Source: Pseudomonadota bacterium
Lineage (GTDB): Bacteria > Pseudomonadota > Alphaproteobacteria > Rhizobiales > Beijerinckiaceae
Direction: 5' to 3'
Length of the DNA stretch: 64,000 bases
NCBI GenBank assembly: GCA_021781815.1
Contig: JAJXWB010000009.1
Span: forward strand, 1 to 64,000
Positions 33,555 through 43,329 of the stretch are shown here, one piece after another (position 1 is the stretch's first letter; each line of letters opens with the position of its first letter). Made by a program: the position numbers and the translations under genes. The notes beneath the pieces are model-generated. The model made no database searches. It saw only the letters and a program-made list of their open reading frames with translations, and had not been told where the DNA came from.

Positions 33555-34148
33555 CTAGATTTGCGCGCTGGTCCACGCGACGATGGACCGCATGACCTCG
33601 CTCAGAGCGGCGTCGAGCGCGGCGGCGGCCGCGCCGTTGGCCGTCGCGGGCGCGGGCGCGCGCGCTGCGAAGATGCGCGCTGCAACCGGGCGGCCTGAGC
33701 GCCGGGACCGGAGGACGACGGCGATGTCGACGCGCGCCTCGTTGGCGGTCGCGTCGATTTCGAAGCTGCGCAGCTCCATCTGCAACGAATAGTCGGCGAG
33801 GTCGCCTGGACGGCCGACAGACTTGAGTTGACGCGCGTTCTGGAACGTCTCGATCAGCCGCGATTGCACGAGCGCCGGCAGGCGCTCGCTCCAGCGCGCG
33901 TCCGACAGGTATGCGAGCTGATTCCCGGTGGTGCGCACCAATACCCGGTCCGAATCGATCGTCTCATCGGCCTCGGGCGCGTCGACCGCGAGCGTGCCGC
34001 GCAAGGCGCGCAGGCGCAGGCCCTGAGTCGACGCCGAATCGAGGTCGTAGCTCGGCAGAGGCGGGGCGGCGCAGCCGGCGAGGCCGAGCGAGCACGCCAG
34101 GACGAGGACAGCGCCGCCCGTGCGCCGCAACGCGGGCGGTCGGCGCAT
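33555..34148 (-). CDS. ABC-type transport auxiliary lipoprotein (PqiC/MlaD-associated)
   Basis: 197 residues from the ATG at 34148. Lipobox LAGC after VLVLACSLG. The mature part begins CAAPPLPSYDLDS and contains DSDRVLVRTTGNQLAYLSDARWSERLPALVQSRLIETFQNA, typical of the auxiliary lipoproteins that accompany MCE transporters (PF03886 type). It likely sits on the inner leaflet of the outer membrane and bridges the MCE protein. It is the last gene of the mla-type operon. Confidence 0.85.
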   Translation of the reverse strand: MRRPPALRRTGGAVLVLACSLGLAGCAAPPLPSYDLDSASTQGLRLRALRGTLAVDAPEADETIDSDRVLVRTTGNQLAYLSDARWSERLPALVQSRLIETFQNARQLKSVGRPGDLADYSLQMELRSFEIDATANEARVDIAVVLRSRRSGRPVAARIFAARAPAPATANGAAAAALDAALSEVMRSIVAWTSAQI

Positions 34149-34254
34149 CTTTTCATCAGGCGTCAGGCAGGGCACGCGCGTCTCCGGTCCGCGACCGCAA
34201 GCTGGAACTGAGGGCCATCAAATACATGGCCGGGGCGAATGCAAGCTCGCATTC

Positions 34255-35190
34255 TTACCGCGCTTTATATTCCGGCAACGCCGGCTTGGCGCCAAAGATG
34301 ACCTGGCTTGGGTCCCTTTCGAGCGAGCGCACGGCGCGGTTGATTTCGTCGAGCGTCTTTCGTCCATCGACCGCGAGCGCCTCGTACTGGTGGAGGCCGG
34401 AGCCGGAGAAGCGCGCGATATTGGCCGCAATCTCCTTCATGCGGGCGTCGAGATTGTCGGAAAGTTTCCTGACCGAACGGGCCGCCTCGCCGATCTCGGC
34501 GATCGCTTTTTGCGCGTTGCCATCCGAGCCGCCGATCATGCCGTTCAATCCGTCGAGAGCCTGGTCGAGCTTGGCGGATGTCCTGTTGAGGCTTTGCAGC
34601 AGCGGGCCGACGCCGTCGTATTTGTCGGCGAGCGATCCAGTCATCTGCTCGACGTTGCTGACGGTGCGGCCGATCGAATCGGAGTTCTGGTCGAGCAGTT
34701 TGTTGGCCTTGTCGGTGAAGGCGCCGAGTTGGTCGGCCATGCGCTGCACGGTCTCGATCAGGTTCTGGAACTGGGAGGGATCGGCCCGGATCACGGGATA
34801 TTCCTCCCCTGATGTCGCGACCTTGTCCGGCGTCGTCTTGCCGCCGCCAGACAAGGCCAGCGAGGCGACGCCGGTCAAGCCGGAAAACTCAAGGCGCGCG
34901 CGCGTATCGTTCTTGATCGGTATTGTCTTGTCGATCTCGATATGCGCGATCACTTCGCTCGGGTTGCTCGGATTGAGCTTGAGATTGCTTACGTCGCCGA
35001 CGCGCAGTCCGTTGAAGGTGACTGCGCCGCCGTTCGACAGGCCTGCCACCGAGCCGGTGAACACCACATCGAATCCGCGGCGGGCTGTCGCCTTTGACGG
35101 CCCGGAAAACCAGAAAACAAAGCCGAAGGCCGCCAGGATGACCGCGAGCGTGAAAGCGCCGATCAGCGCGTAGTTGGCGCGTGTTTCCAC
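34255..35190 (-). CDS. mlaD: MCE-domain lipid transport protein (MlaD-like)
   Basis: 311 residues from a GTG at 35190, chosen because GGAGGG lies 8 bases before it and VETRANYALIGAFTL is the usual family start. One N-terminal membrane helix (residues 8-32), the MCE domain over about 37-115 (GFDVVFTGSVAGLSNGGAVTFNGLRVGDV), then a long coiled coil to the end. It is periplasmic and forms a hexameric lipid channel. It overlaps the end of the ATPase gene region within the four-gene operon. Confidence 0.88.
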   Translation of the reverse strand: METRANYALIGAFTLAVILAAFGFVFWFSGPSKATARRGFDVVFTGSVAGLSNGGAVTFNGLRVGDVSNLKLNPSNPSEVIAHIEIDKTIPIKNDTRARLEFSGLTGVASLALSGGGKTTPDKVATSGEEYPVIRADPSQFQNLIETVQRMADQLGAFTDKANKLLDQNSDSIGRTVSNVEQMTGSLADKYDGVGPLLQSLNRTSAKLDQALDGLNGMIGGSDGNAQKAIAEIGEAARSVRKLSDNLDARMKEIAANIARFSGSGLHQYEALAVDGRKTLDEINRAVRSLERDPSQVIFGAKPALPEYKAR

Positions 35191-35194
35191 GATA

Positions 35195-36010
35195 TCAGCC
35201 CTCCGTCCGCGCGAGCGCATCGCCTGGCGCGACGATGGAACGCGCGCGCTTGCCGTGGAAATAGGCGCGCAGCCAGGGATGATCGGAAGCGAGCATGGTC
35301 TCCATCGGACCGGCTGCGATTACCTTCCCGTCCGCCAGCGCGGCGATGCGATCGCAGATCGCATAAAGGCTGTCGAGATCGTGAGTCACCATGAATACCG
35401 TCAGCCCAAGTGTCCGTTGCAGCGTCTGGATCAGATCGTCGAATTCGGCCGCGCCGATGGGATCGAGCCCGGAGGTCGGCTCGTCGAGAAAGACGAGTTC
35501 CGGATCGAGCGCCAGCGCGCGGGCGAGCGCCGCTCTTTTAATCATACCGCCAGACAGTTCCGACGGAAACTTGTCTGCAGCGTCCGGTCGCAGGCCGACC
35601 AGCTCGATCTTGAGCCGAGCGAGTTCGTCCATCAGCCGCTCCGAAAGATTCAAATGTTCGCGCATTGGCATCTGGACGTTCTGTTTCACGGTCAGGCCGG
35701 AAAACAGCGCGCCCTGCTGGAACATGACGCCGTAGCGCCGTTCGAGCGCGCGCCGCCCCTGGTCGCCGATCTGATCGATGTCCTGTCCGAATACTTCGAT
35801 CGTTCCGCCACGCTTCGGCACGAGACCCAGAATCGCTCGGGTGAGCACCGATTTGCCGGTGCCCGAGCCGCCGACGAAGCCGAGCACCTCGCCTCGGTAG
35901 ACGTCGAGATCGAGCCCGCGCATGATCAGCCGGTCGCCGAAGCCGACCAGGAGGCCGCGGACGCCGATGACCACCTCGCGCAGCTGCTGTTCACCGGCCT
36001 GCCCGATCAT
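35195..36010 (-). CDS. mlaF: ABC transporter ATP-binding protein (MlaF-like)
   Basis: 271 residues from the ATG at 36010. Walker A GGSGTGKS near residue 47, Q loop MFQQGALF, signature LSGGMIKRAALARAL, Walker B LVFLDEPTSGLDP and H loop MVTHDL. GGMIKR rather than GGQQQR is characteristic of the Mla/Ttg2A branch. It drives lipid movement between membranes together with MlaE and MlaD. Confidence 0.92.
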   Translation of the reverse strand: MIGQAGEQQLREVVIGVRGLLVGFGDRLIMRGLDLDVYRGEVLGFVGGSGTGKSVLTRAILGLVPKRGGTIEVFGQDIDQIGDQGRRALERRYGVMFQQGALFSGLTVKQNVQMPMREHLNLSERLMDELARLKIELVGLRPDAADKFPSELSGGMIKRAALARALALDPELVFLDEPTSGLDPIGAAEFDDLIQTLQRTLGLTVFMVTHDLDSLYAICDRIAALADGKVIAAGPMETMLASDHPWLRAYFHGKRARSIVAPGDALARTEG

Positions 36011-36014
36011 CGGA

Positions 36015-37148
36015 TCAATACTCGATCGTTGCAAAGAACATGGCGAACAGGCCGTCCACGACGATCACCATGAAGATGGATTTCACCACAGAAGCGGTGA
36101 CCTGGCGGCCCAGGGATTCGGCGGACCCCTTTACTGCGAGCCCTTCCATTGCGCCGACGAGGGCGATGACCAGCGCCATGAACGGCGCCTTGATCACGCC
36201 TACCATGAACGTGTTGAAACCGATCGCATATTGCAGGCGCGACAGAAACGCCTCCGGCCCGAGGCCGGCATAACCCCAGGAGACGACCATGCCGCCGAAG
36301 ATCGCCGCCATGTCGGCAAGGAAGGTCAGGAGAGGCAAGGCGACAATGAGCGCGAGCAACCGCGGCGTGACCAGAACGTCCATAGGCGAAAGGCCCATCA
36401 CGGTCAGCGCGTCAATTTCCTCGCGCATTTTCATTGACCCGAGTTCCGCCGTGATCGCCGAGCCGGAGCGGCCGGCGATCATGATCGACGTCAGCAACAC
36501 GCCGAGCTCTCGCAGGATCAGGATGCCTATGAGATCGACGGCGAAGGTCTCCGCGCCGAAATACCGGAGCTGAAAAATGCCCTGCTGCGCGACAATGCAG
36601 CCAACCAGAAAATTGATGAGCAGGATGATCGGGGTCGAGCGCAGGCCGAAGTTCTCGATGTGATAGACGAGCGATGTCAGCCGGAACAGGCGCGGGTGGC
36701 CGAGCGCGCGGCCGAGCGCAACGACCGAGCGGCCGAGAAAGGCGATGCCTGCGACGAAATCCCGCCAGGCGTTGACCACGCTCTCGCCGAGGTCGACCAA
36801 CATCGCGATCAGCGGGGAACCATATGCGGTCCTCGGCCGCTCGAACGCGCGCCAGCCCGCTTCCACCAGCAGTGTCGCCTGATCCGGGCGCGGATTCTCG
36901 ATCCGGATGTCGACGCCCGCCGTCTCCAGAAGCTTGCGGGCGCGGTCGATCAGCCAGGCGCCGCCAGTGTCCATGCGCTCGACGCCGGACAGGTCGATCA
37001 CGGCCGTGCGCCCCTCGGCCGCAGCGTTGACAAGGCTGGCGGACGAACGCTCCATCTCTGCGCCCGCGTCCAGCGTCCAGCTTCCGCCGAGATGCAGGCG
37101 CGTTTCGCCGCCGGCGCGGTCGATCGTGAATTCTGGCGTTGCGGGCAT
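36015..37148 (-). CDS. mlaE: STAS-domain fused MlaE-type permease
   Basis: 377 residues from the ATG at 37148, which follows GGAG. Residues 1-100 form a STAS domain (TAVIDLSGVERMDTGGAWLIDRARKLL), the role played by separate MlaB in E. coli. From about residue 130 a MlaE permease follows (STPIILLINFLVGCIVAQQG, RELGVLLTSIMIAGRSGSAITAELGSMKMREEIDAL) with five to six helices. This fusion is common in Alphaproteobacteria. It is the first gene of the operon that also encodes MlaF, MlaD and the lipoprotein. Confidence 0.92.
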   Translation of the reverse strand: MPATPEFTIDRAGGETRLHLGGSWTLDAGAEMERSSASLVNAAAEGRTAVIDLSGVERMDTGGAWLIDRARKLLETAGVDIRIENPRPDQATLLVEAGWRAFERPRTAYGSPLIAMLVDLGESVVNAWRDFVAGIAFLGRSVVALGRALGHPRLFRLTSLVYHIENFGLRSTPIILLINFLVGCIVAQQGIFQLRYFGAETFAVDLIGILILRELGVLLTSIMIAGRSGSAITAELGSMKMREEIDALTVMGLSPMDVLVTPRLLALIVALPLLTFLADMAAIFGGMVVSWGYAGLGPEAFLSRLQYAIGFNTFMVGVIKAPFMALVIALVGAMEGLAVKGSAESLGRQVTASVVKSIFMVIVVDGLFAMFFATIEY

Positions 37149-37282
37149 GAAACTCCGTGGGCGCCTGGCCGTAGCGACAGATCGGATGAGTCTCACATTT
37201 TTGCGGCGCGCGGAAGTGAGCCAGATGCGAGGCGACCCGCCCGCGGGCGCCTGACGGAGAAAGAATCGCCTATAGTCGGGCA

Positions 37283-38269
37283 ATGACTGTCCGCACCGTC
37301 GCTGTCGCCGCCGAACGCTTTCCCATCGCCGGGAAATTTGCGATTTCGCGCGGCGCCAAGACCGAGGCGGTCGTCGTAACGGCCACCGTATCTGACGGCG
37401 TTCACGCCGGGCGCGGCGAATGCGTGCCCTACGCACGTTACGGCGAAACCGTGGACAGCGTGATCGCCGCGATCGAGAAGGCCCGACCGCAGGTCGAATC
37501 GGGCTGCGATCGCTGCGCGTTGCAAGCCGCATTGCCGGCCGGCGCAGCGCGCAATGCGCTGGATTGCGCGCTGTGGGATCTCGACGCCAGGCGCCTCGGC
37601 GTTCGGGCATATGAAATGGCCGGACTGCATCGGGTCGCGCCAGCGACCACGGCCTTTACGATTTCGGTCGGGAGTCCCGACGAAATGGCGACCGCGGCGT
37701 CGCGGGCCAGGGAACGGCCAATCCTCAAGATCAAGCTGGCGGGCGCTGGCGATCCTGACCGAATCGCTGCGGTGCGGCGAGCCGCGCCGGACGCGCAGCT
37801 TATCGTTGACGCCAACGAGGCGTGGGCCGAGGCCGATCTCGCCGGGCATCTCGCGGCCTGCGCGGCGGCGGGGGTGGCGCTGGTCGAGCAGCCGCTGCCC
37901 GCCGGCCGCGATGGCGCGCTGGCGTCGATCGACCGGCCGATTCCTGTTTGCGCCGACGAAAGCGTGCATGATCGGGCTGGGCTCGCGGCCCTGCGCGACC
38001 GCTATGACGCGATCAACATCAAGCTCGACAAGACCGGCGGCCTGACCGAAGCGCTGGCGCTTGCCGACGAGGGCGAAAGACTGGGATTTGCGCTGTTCGT
38101 CGGCTGCATGGTCGGTACGTCGCTTTCCATGGCGCCCGCAATGCTGCTGACGCCGCGAGCAAAATTCGTCGATCTCGACGGGCCGTTGCTGCTTGCCCGC
38201 GATCGCGCGCCGGGCCTTGTTTACGATGGCTCGCTCGTCTGGCCGCCGACGCGGGAGGTGTGGGGCTAG
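37283..38269 (+). CDS. dgcA: N-acetyl-D-Glu racemase / dipeptide epimerase (enolase superfamily)
   Basis: 328 residues. Enolase-superfamily pattern: KIKLAG with the KxK base, metal ligands in LIVDANEAW, EQPLPAG and CADESVHD, and the second base in NIKLDKTGGLTEAL. SRGAKTEAVVVTA and GECVPYARYGETV match the DgcA branch linked to D-glutamate use better than E. coli YcjG. Its usual partner DgcN is not adjacent, so Ala-Glu epimerase activity in peptidoglycan recycling remains possible. Confidence 0.85.
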   Translation: MTVRTVAVAAERFPIAGKFAISRGAKTEAVVVTATVSDGVHAGRGECVPYARYGETVDSVIAAIEKARPQVESGCDRCALQAALPAGAARNALDCALWDLDARRLGVRAYEMAGLHRVAPATTAFTISVGSPDEMATAASRARERPILKIKLAGAGDPDRIAAVRRAAPDAQLIVDANEAWAEADLAGHLAACAAAGVALVEQPLPAGRDGALASIDRPIPVCADESVHDRAGLAALRDRYDAINIKLDKTGGLTEALALADEGERLGFALFVGCMVGTSLSMAPAMLLTPRAKFVDLDGPLLLARDRAPGLVYDGSLVWPPTREVWG

Positions 38270-38343
38270 CTGGACGTCGGCTGAAGCTGACCAATGTATC
38301 TTTCAGCCGGGGCCGGACTGCGACTCCGGAGGAGGAGACTGTC

Positions 38344-38925
38344 ATGCGATTTCTGGCGTTCATGGGCGGCCTCGCGATTCTCGTCGCGATCGGCGCGGCT
38401 GTTTTCTTCTTTGGCGGGTTCTACGACGTCGCGGCGCGCGACAAGGATCCGGCGGCAGTCGCGTGGGCGCTCGGCAGGATTCGCGACGCCGCGGTAATTC
38501 GGAGCGCAGAGAATCTACGGGCGCCGGACAATTTTGAGGATAGTGCGCAGACCATCGCCGGCGCACGCGCCTTCGCGGCTCGCGGCTGCGCCAACTGTCA
38601 CGGCGCGCCGGGCGTCAAATGGGCGAAATTTTCCGAGGGGCTCAATCCGGATCCGCCGGATCTCAAGGAGTCGGCTGGAGAGCTCACCGCGCGGCAAATT
38701 TTCTGGACCATCCGCAACGGGCTGCGCATGACGGCCATGCCCAGCTTCGGCGCCATCGGCGCGTCGGACGGGGAGATTTGGTCGATCGCCGCCTTCGTGA
38801 AGCACCTGCCGACCGTCACCGAGGAGAATTATCGGCAATGGACTGCGTCGGCGCCAGTCGCGACCGCGCCGCCGCCCGCGACCGCTGCGCCCGAGCCGAC
38901 GGCCGCGGCGCCCGCTAAACCCTAG
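38344..38925 (+). CDS. membrane-anchored monoheme cytochrome c
   Basis: 193 residues from the ATG at 38344, preceded by GGAGGAGGAG. An uncleaved or signal helix (FLAFMGGLAILVAIGAAVFFF) comes first, then a cytochrome c domain with CANCH near residue 85 and Met ligand candidate in RMTAMPSFGAIG. The tail is Pro/Ala-rich. It resembles cytochrome c class I proteins of the respiratory or copper-associated type. The partner is unknown. It lies 74 bases after dgcA; the 281 bases to tRNA-Phe are empty. Confidence 0.82.
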   Translation: MRFLAFMGGLAILVAIGAAVFFFGGFYDVAARDKDPAAVAWALGRIRDAAVIRSAENLRAPDNFEDSAQTIAGARAFAARGCANCHGAPGVKWAKFSEGLNPDPPDLKESAGELTARQIFWTIRNGLRMTAMPSFGAIGASDGEIWSIAAFVKHLPTVTEENYRQWTASAPVATAPPPATAAPEPTAAAPAKP

Positions 38926-39206
38926 TGCATTGATGCAGTCGGAGGATTCACAAATTTTCGGTGGCGTGTGAGCTGGGGCCATGGCTCAAACCGTCAGACC
39001 CTCCTCAACGTCGCCGAAACGCGTGTTTCGGCCTATTTTTGCGACCAAGTCAGCCCGAGACCGTCATGCGCCATTCAGAAGCGCCACGCTTTAAACCAGA
39101 TCGAGCAAGCTTGTGTCTGGCAAAATCCCAACCGCGCCCAAGAGCTCACAAAGGCGTCACGCCGAGCTGGGCGATCCAATCAAGTATTTGATTTATAAAG
39201 ATCTAA

Positions 39207-39282
39207 TGGTGCCCAGGGGCGGAATCGAACCACCGACACTGCGATTTTCAGTCGCATGCTCTACCAACTGAGCTACCTGGGC
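39207..39282 (-). tRNA. tRNA-Phe (anticodon GAA)
   Basis: Minus-strand cloverleaf beginning GCCCAGGTAGCTCAGTTGG, anticodon loop CTGAAAA (GAA), T loop GTTCGATTC, acceptor pairing CCTGGGC and encoded CCA (complement of 39207-39209). Confidence 0.96.
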
Positions 39283-39368
39283 GCACGGCCGCTTCGCGAG
39301 CGCGTGCGGGCTTATAGAAAGCCATTCGGCGCTTGGCAAGCGCGATTGTCGGCGACACGCGCCCGTCC

Positions 39369-39575
39369 TCAGGACGGAGGGCGGTCGAGCGCCGGCAGGG
39401 AGGCCTCGTCCTCATCCTCCTCGGGCGCGGAGGCAATGACATAGCGGCCGGAGAACCAGCGATTGAGGTCGACATCGGCGCAGCGCCGCGAGCAGAACGG
39501 TCGGTATTTCGCGTCCGCTGGCTTGCCGCAGATCGGGCATTTTCGCATCGCTGAAGCATTCGCGCCGTCGGACAT
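39369..39575 (-). CDS. yacG: DNA gyrase inhibitor YacG
   Basis: 68 residues. Zinc ribbon CPICGKPADAKYRPFCSRRCADVDLNRWFSGRYVI, with four cysteines in the C-x2-C...C-x3-C pattern. Binds GyrB and blocks DNA binding. It is the last of the infA-maf-yacG gene run, 15 bases after maf. Confidence 0.92.
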   Translation of the reverse strand: MSDGANASAMRKCPICGKPADAKYRPFCSRRCADVDLNRWFSGRYVIASAPEEDEDEASLPALDRPPS

Positions 39576-39590
39576 CGAAGGGCTCCGGTC

Positions 39591-40229
39591 TCAGGCCCGA
39601 TTGGCCCAGCTCGCGCGTATGGGGAAGCCGTCGCCGGCAAGCAGCGCCTGCGTCTCATAAAGCGGCAGCCCGACGACAGAGGAATAGGAGCCGACGATCC
39701 GGACGACGAATGCGCCGGCAAGCCCCTGGATGGCGTAGCCGCCCGCCTTGCCGCGCCACTCCCCGGACGCGAGGTAGGATTCCATATCCGCGCCCGAAAG
39801 GCGCTTGAAGCGCACGCGCGATTCAACAACGCGCCGGCGCTCCGCGCCGCGCGGCGTGACGATGCTGAGGCCGGTATGGACCCGATGCTGCCGACCCGAG
39901 AGCAGGCGCAAGCAATCGCCCGCATCTTCGATCAGTTCGCATTTCGGCAGGATTCGGCGGCCGACCGACACTACGGTGTCGGCGGCCACGATGAAGGCGC
40001 CCTCCAGTTCATCGCGCGCCGCCGCAATGCGCGTGGCGGCATGCGCCTTTTCCGAAGCGAGCCGCTGGGCGACCGCACGAGGAAGTTCGTTTTTCTTCGG
40101 AGTCTCGTCGACATCGGCCGGCAACAGGGCGTCCGGCTTCATACCGATCTGCGCAAGCAATTCCAGGCGCCGGACGGAGGCCGAGGCCAGCACGAGCTTC
40201 GGACGCGCGCCTGAACTGCTGTCTGTCAC
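39591..40229 (-). CDS. maf: Maf-like nucleoside triphosphate pyrophosphatase
   Basis: 212 residues. [18 protein letters not shown] at the start, [37 protein letters not shown], and [16 protein letters not shown] near residue 170. The family removes pyrophosphate from dTTP/UTP or modified nucleotides. It lies 18 bases after infA on the same strand. Confidence 0.92.
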   Translation of the reverse strand: MTDSSSGARPKLVLASASVRRLELLAQIGMKPDALLPADVDETPKKNELPRAVAQRLASEKAHAATRIAAARDELEGAFIVAADTVVSVGRRILPKCELIEDAGDCLRLLSGRQHRVHTGLSIVTPRGAERRRVVESRVRFKRLSGADMESYLASGEWRGKAGGYAIQGLAGAFVVRIVGSYSSVVGLPLYETQALLAGDGFPIRASWANRA

Positions 40230-40247
40230 GTCGCGTCCTGCCTGGAA

Positions 40248-40466
40248 TTACTTGAAGCGATAGGTGATACGGCCCTTGGTCAGGTCGTAGGGCGTCATTT
40301 CGACGAGAACCCGATCGCCAGTCAGGACGCGAATGCGGTTCTTGCGCATCTTGCCGGCCGTGTGCGCGATGATCTCGTGATCGTTCTCGAGCTGCACGCG
40401 GAAGGTGGCGTTGGGCAGCAGTTCGACTACTGTGCCCGGAAATTCGAGAAGTTCTTCTTTCGCCAT
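40248..40466 (-). CDS. infA: translation initiation factor IF-1
   Basis: 72 residues. S1-type OB fold: [45 protein letters not shown] and a [23 protein letters not shown] end. Binds the A site of the 30S subunit during initiation. First gene of the infA-maf-yacG run. Confidence 0.97.
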   Translation of the reverse strand: MAKEELLEFPGTVVELLPNATFRVQLENDHEIIAHTAGKMRKNRIRVLTGDRVLVEMTPYDLTKGRITYRFK

Positions 40467-40685
40467 CTGATTCCTTTACCGGGAGCGCCCCGCTTTTCGG
40501 TCCCGCTGCGCATCCCTGCGTCCGGTCCGACGCTTGTCCCGTTCAAATGGCGAAGGAGCCGCCCGAGGAGACTAGGCTTCGGCCGATCGGCCAAACGAAT
40601 TCCGGCGCGAAAAAAGCTTCGCCCCGGCTGATCGCGGCGGACCCTAATCGAGAAATTCGGATTTGTGAACAGCTTCGCGCCTGGT

Positions 40686-41540
40686 TCAGGACGCTGGCGC
40701 AGGCGGCGACGGTGCTGCCTCGTCCGCCGCCAGCAGGCGATTATGGCTGCGCACCGCGAACGGGATCATCGCCAGATAGATGATGCAGAGCGCCGCCAGC
40801 ATTTCCATCGGATAGGTCGCCAGCAGCAAGATCGCGGCCGCAAAGCCGAACAGAACGAACACGACATATTCCCGGGGAATGCGGCCGATGGTCTTGCCGG
40901 AGAAATGGGGGATGCGGCTCGCCATCAGGAAGGCGAGGAAGAGCATATAGGCGATGTGCCACGGCGCGAGCGCGTGGCCCGCGGGGACCCGGAGTTCGGA
41001 CAGGTTGAGATAGAGCGGCAGCAGCGCCAGGCAGGCGCCGGCCGGGGCCGGCATGCCGACGAAGAATTTGGCGGTCCAGGCCGGACGGTCCGGATCGTCG
41101 ATCATGACATTGAACCGCGCCAGACGCAGCGCGGCGGCCGTGGCGAAGATCAGCGCGGCGAACCAACCGAGGCTTTTGATCTCGTGCAGGCTCCAGAGAT
41201 AGAGGATAAGGGCCGGCGCCACGCCGAAATCGACGAAATCGGCCAGCGAGTCGAGTTCGGCGCCAAAACGCGACGTACCCTTCAGCGCCCGCGCGATGCG
41301 GCCGTCAAGGCCGTCGAGAATGGCGGCGGCGATGATCGCCAGCACTGCCGTGGGAAACTGCTCTTCGATCGCGAAGCGAATCGCTGTCAGCCCCATGCAC
41401 AGGGCCAGCAGCGTGACGAGATTGGGCAAAATGATGCGCAGCGGCACGGGTCGGAACCGGCGCCGGCGCACAGGCCGCTGCGCCCTAAGGGGCTGAACGC
41501 CCTCAAAGGCCTGCGCGTTTGTGTCGGTCCGATCGTTCAT
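40686..41540 (-). CDS. pssA: CDP-diacylglycerol-serine O-phosphatidyltransferase
   Basis: 284 residues from the ATG at 41540. Membrane protein with about eight helices. CDP-alcohol transferase motif DGLDGRIARALKGTSRFGAELDSLADFVDFG near residue 80 (DGx2ARx8Gx3Dx3D). IPHFSGKTIGRIPREY near residue 210 fits the bacterial type II PssA. It makes phosphatidylserine in the inner membrane. No psd gene is visible next to it. Confidence 0.88.
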   Translation of the reverse strand: MNDRTDTNAQAFEGVQPLRAQRPVRRRRFRPVPLRIILPNLVTLLALCMGLTAIRFAIEEQFPTAVLAIIAAAILDGLDGRIARALKGTSRFGAELDSLADFVDFGVAPALILYLWSLHEIKSLGWFAALIFATAAALRLARFNVMIDDPDRPAWTAKFFVGMPAPAGACLALLPLYLNLSELRVPAGHALAPWHIAYMLFLAFLMASRIPHFSGKTIGRIPREYVVFVLFGFAAAILLLATYPMEMLAALCIIYLAMIPFAVRSHNRLLAADEAAPSPPAPAS

Positions 41541-41676
41541 CGGCGCGGACAATAGGCGGGGGCGAGGCGCAGAACAAGGCGGGCCCAAACGCGGGCGGAA
41601 GCGGCGAGCCGGGACGGCGGCGCCCCGGCGCGCTCATTGCTGCCGATCTGCGCGGATGCGCCGGGTCGGCGGCGCC

Positions 41677-43221
41677 TCAATACGCGTTCTTCGTCTTCAC
41701 CAGCGACAGCGGCGTCATTGCGAGAATGCGCAGGTCGAGGAGCATCGACCAGTTCTCGATGTAGAAAAGATCGTGCGCGACGCGCTGTTCGATCTTTTCG
41801 ACAGTGTCCGTCTCGCCGCGCCAGCCATTGACCTGCGCCCAGCCGGTGATGCCGGGTTTGACCTTGTGACGGGCGAAATAGCCGGTCACGACCTGATCGT
41901 AGATGCGCCCCTCGGCCTTGGCCAGCATGGCGTGCGGGCGCGGGCCGACCAGCGATAGCTCTCCCTTCAGCACATTGATGAGCTGCGGCAGTTCGTCGAG
42001 CGACGTGCGGCGCAGGAAAGCGCCGACGCGCGTGACGCGCGGATCGCCTTTGGTCACGAGCTTGGCGGCGTCGGCGTCGCATTGGTCGACGTACATCGAA
42101 CGGAACTTGTAGACGCCGATCGCCTCGTTGTTGAATCCATATCGCGCCTGCCGAAAGAAGACCGGCCCGCGCGAATCCAGTTTGACCGCCAGCGCGATCA
42201 CCGCCAGCAGCGGCGAAAGAACAAGCAGACCGAGCGCGGCGAGCAAACGATCCTCGATGGCCTTCAGCGCGACGCTCCAGTCGGACATCGGCTTGTCGAA
42301 CACCGGCAGGAAGGGCACGTCGCCGATATAATTATACGCGCGCGAGCGCAGTTTGAGTTTCGAGCCGAGCGCGGCGACGCGCACGTCGATAGGCAGCACC
42401 CACAGCATTTTGAGAATCTGCAGGATGCGTTCTTCCGCCGCCGGCGGCAGCGCGATGATGAGCAGATCGACCTTCTGCTCGCGGCAGAACGCTTCGAGAT
42501 CCTCAAAGCGGCCGAGTTTGGCGTAGCGACCGACGTGTTCAGGCGAGCGATATTTGTCGCGGTCGTCGAAAATGCCGAGGATGCGGATCGCGTTCGACCC
42601 AGATCTGTCGAGGCGTTCAATCAGATCGAAGCTGGGTCTGCCGCCGCCGACGATCACCGTGCGGCGCGCAAGCCGGCCTTCGCCGGCCCACACTGTCAGC
42701 ACCTGCGCCAGACCCAGGCGGCCCACCGCCATCAGGCCAAACGTGACGGCAAACCATTCGAGCGCCCAGCCGCGCACCGGCTCGGCGCCGACGCCGGCCA
42801 ACACCGCGACGACGATAAGGCTGCCGATGGCCGCGAGCAGCGCGACGCCGATATGTCCGATCTGACGGCCAGGGCTGGACAACGCGGCGATCGTATAGGT
42901 CCAGCGCGACTTCAGAAGGAGGATCGTCACAGTCGTCACAAGCGCCAGCGCCGCGACAAGGCCGCTGTCGGCGGCGGCGTACCAGCGCCCGTGCGTCGCC
43001 AGGCCGCTCGCGACGACCGCGGCGATGTCGCAGGCGAGCACGAAGGCGATGATCGACGGCTGCGACACCAAACGCGCCGGCGCGGCGACCGCCACGCGTT
43101 CGCTCGCTGGCTTGATCGACATCTGCGGGGCGGTCGATGACGTGACGGCGGCGCGCATGGTGCTGAAGTCCGGGATGAAACGCGGAACGCCCGCCCCTTG
43201 CGGGGCCGGCGCCGAGAGCAT
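41677..43221 (-). CDS. undecaprenyl-phosphate sugar phosphotransferase (WcaJ/ExoY type)
   Basis: 514 residues from the ATG at 43221; the frame opens at a GTG 43272 and other ATGs lie at 43158 and 43122, so the start is uncertain. Four to five N-terminal helices, a nucleotide-binding-like domain ([17 protein letters not shown]), a fifth hydrophobic segment, and the catalytic domain ([49 protein letters not shown]). It attaches the first sugar phosphate (often glucose) to the lipid carrier for exopolysaccharide synthesis. No other polysaccharide genes adjoin it here. Confidence 0.88.
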   Translation of the reverse strand: MLSAPAPQGAGVPRFIPDFSTMRAAVTSSTAPQMSIKPASERVAVAAPARLVSQPSIIAFVLACDIAAVVASGLATHGRWYAAADSGLVAALALVTTVTILLLKSRWTYTIAALSSPGRQIGHIGVALLAAIGSLIVVAVLAGVGAEPVRGWALEWFAVTFGLMAVGRLGLAQVLTVWAGEGRLARRTVIVGGGRPSFDLIERLDRSGSNAIRILGIFDDRDKYRSPEHVGRYAKLGRFEDLEAFCREQKVDLLIIALPPAAEERILQILKMLWVLPIDVRVAALGSKLKLRSRAYNYIGDVPFLPVFDKPMSDWSVALKAIEDRLLAALGLLVLSPLLAVIALAVKLDSRGPVFFRQARYGFNNEAIGVYKFRSMYVDQCDADAAKLVTKGDPRVTRVGAFLRRTSLDELPQLINVLKGELSLVGPRPHAMLAKAEGRIYDQVVTGYFARHKVKPGITGWAQVNGWRGETDTVEKIEQRVAHDLFYIENWSMLLDLRILAMTPLSLVKTKNAY

Positions 43222-43329
43222 CCCCGGCGCAGGTAAACGCGCGTTTACAGCAGTCCCGGGCAGCGGACACAACGGCTGACACGCTTAACAAGCTCTGAAC
43301 GAAAAGCGCCGGCGCCGCCGGAAGCCGCC

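Noticed and set aside
32637-33698. 353-residue frame on the plus strand across the sulfur operon promoter
   Set aside because: It begins inside the DsrE-like gene and ends inside the lipoprotein gene, with no start signal and no family match.
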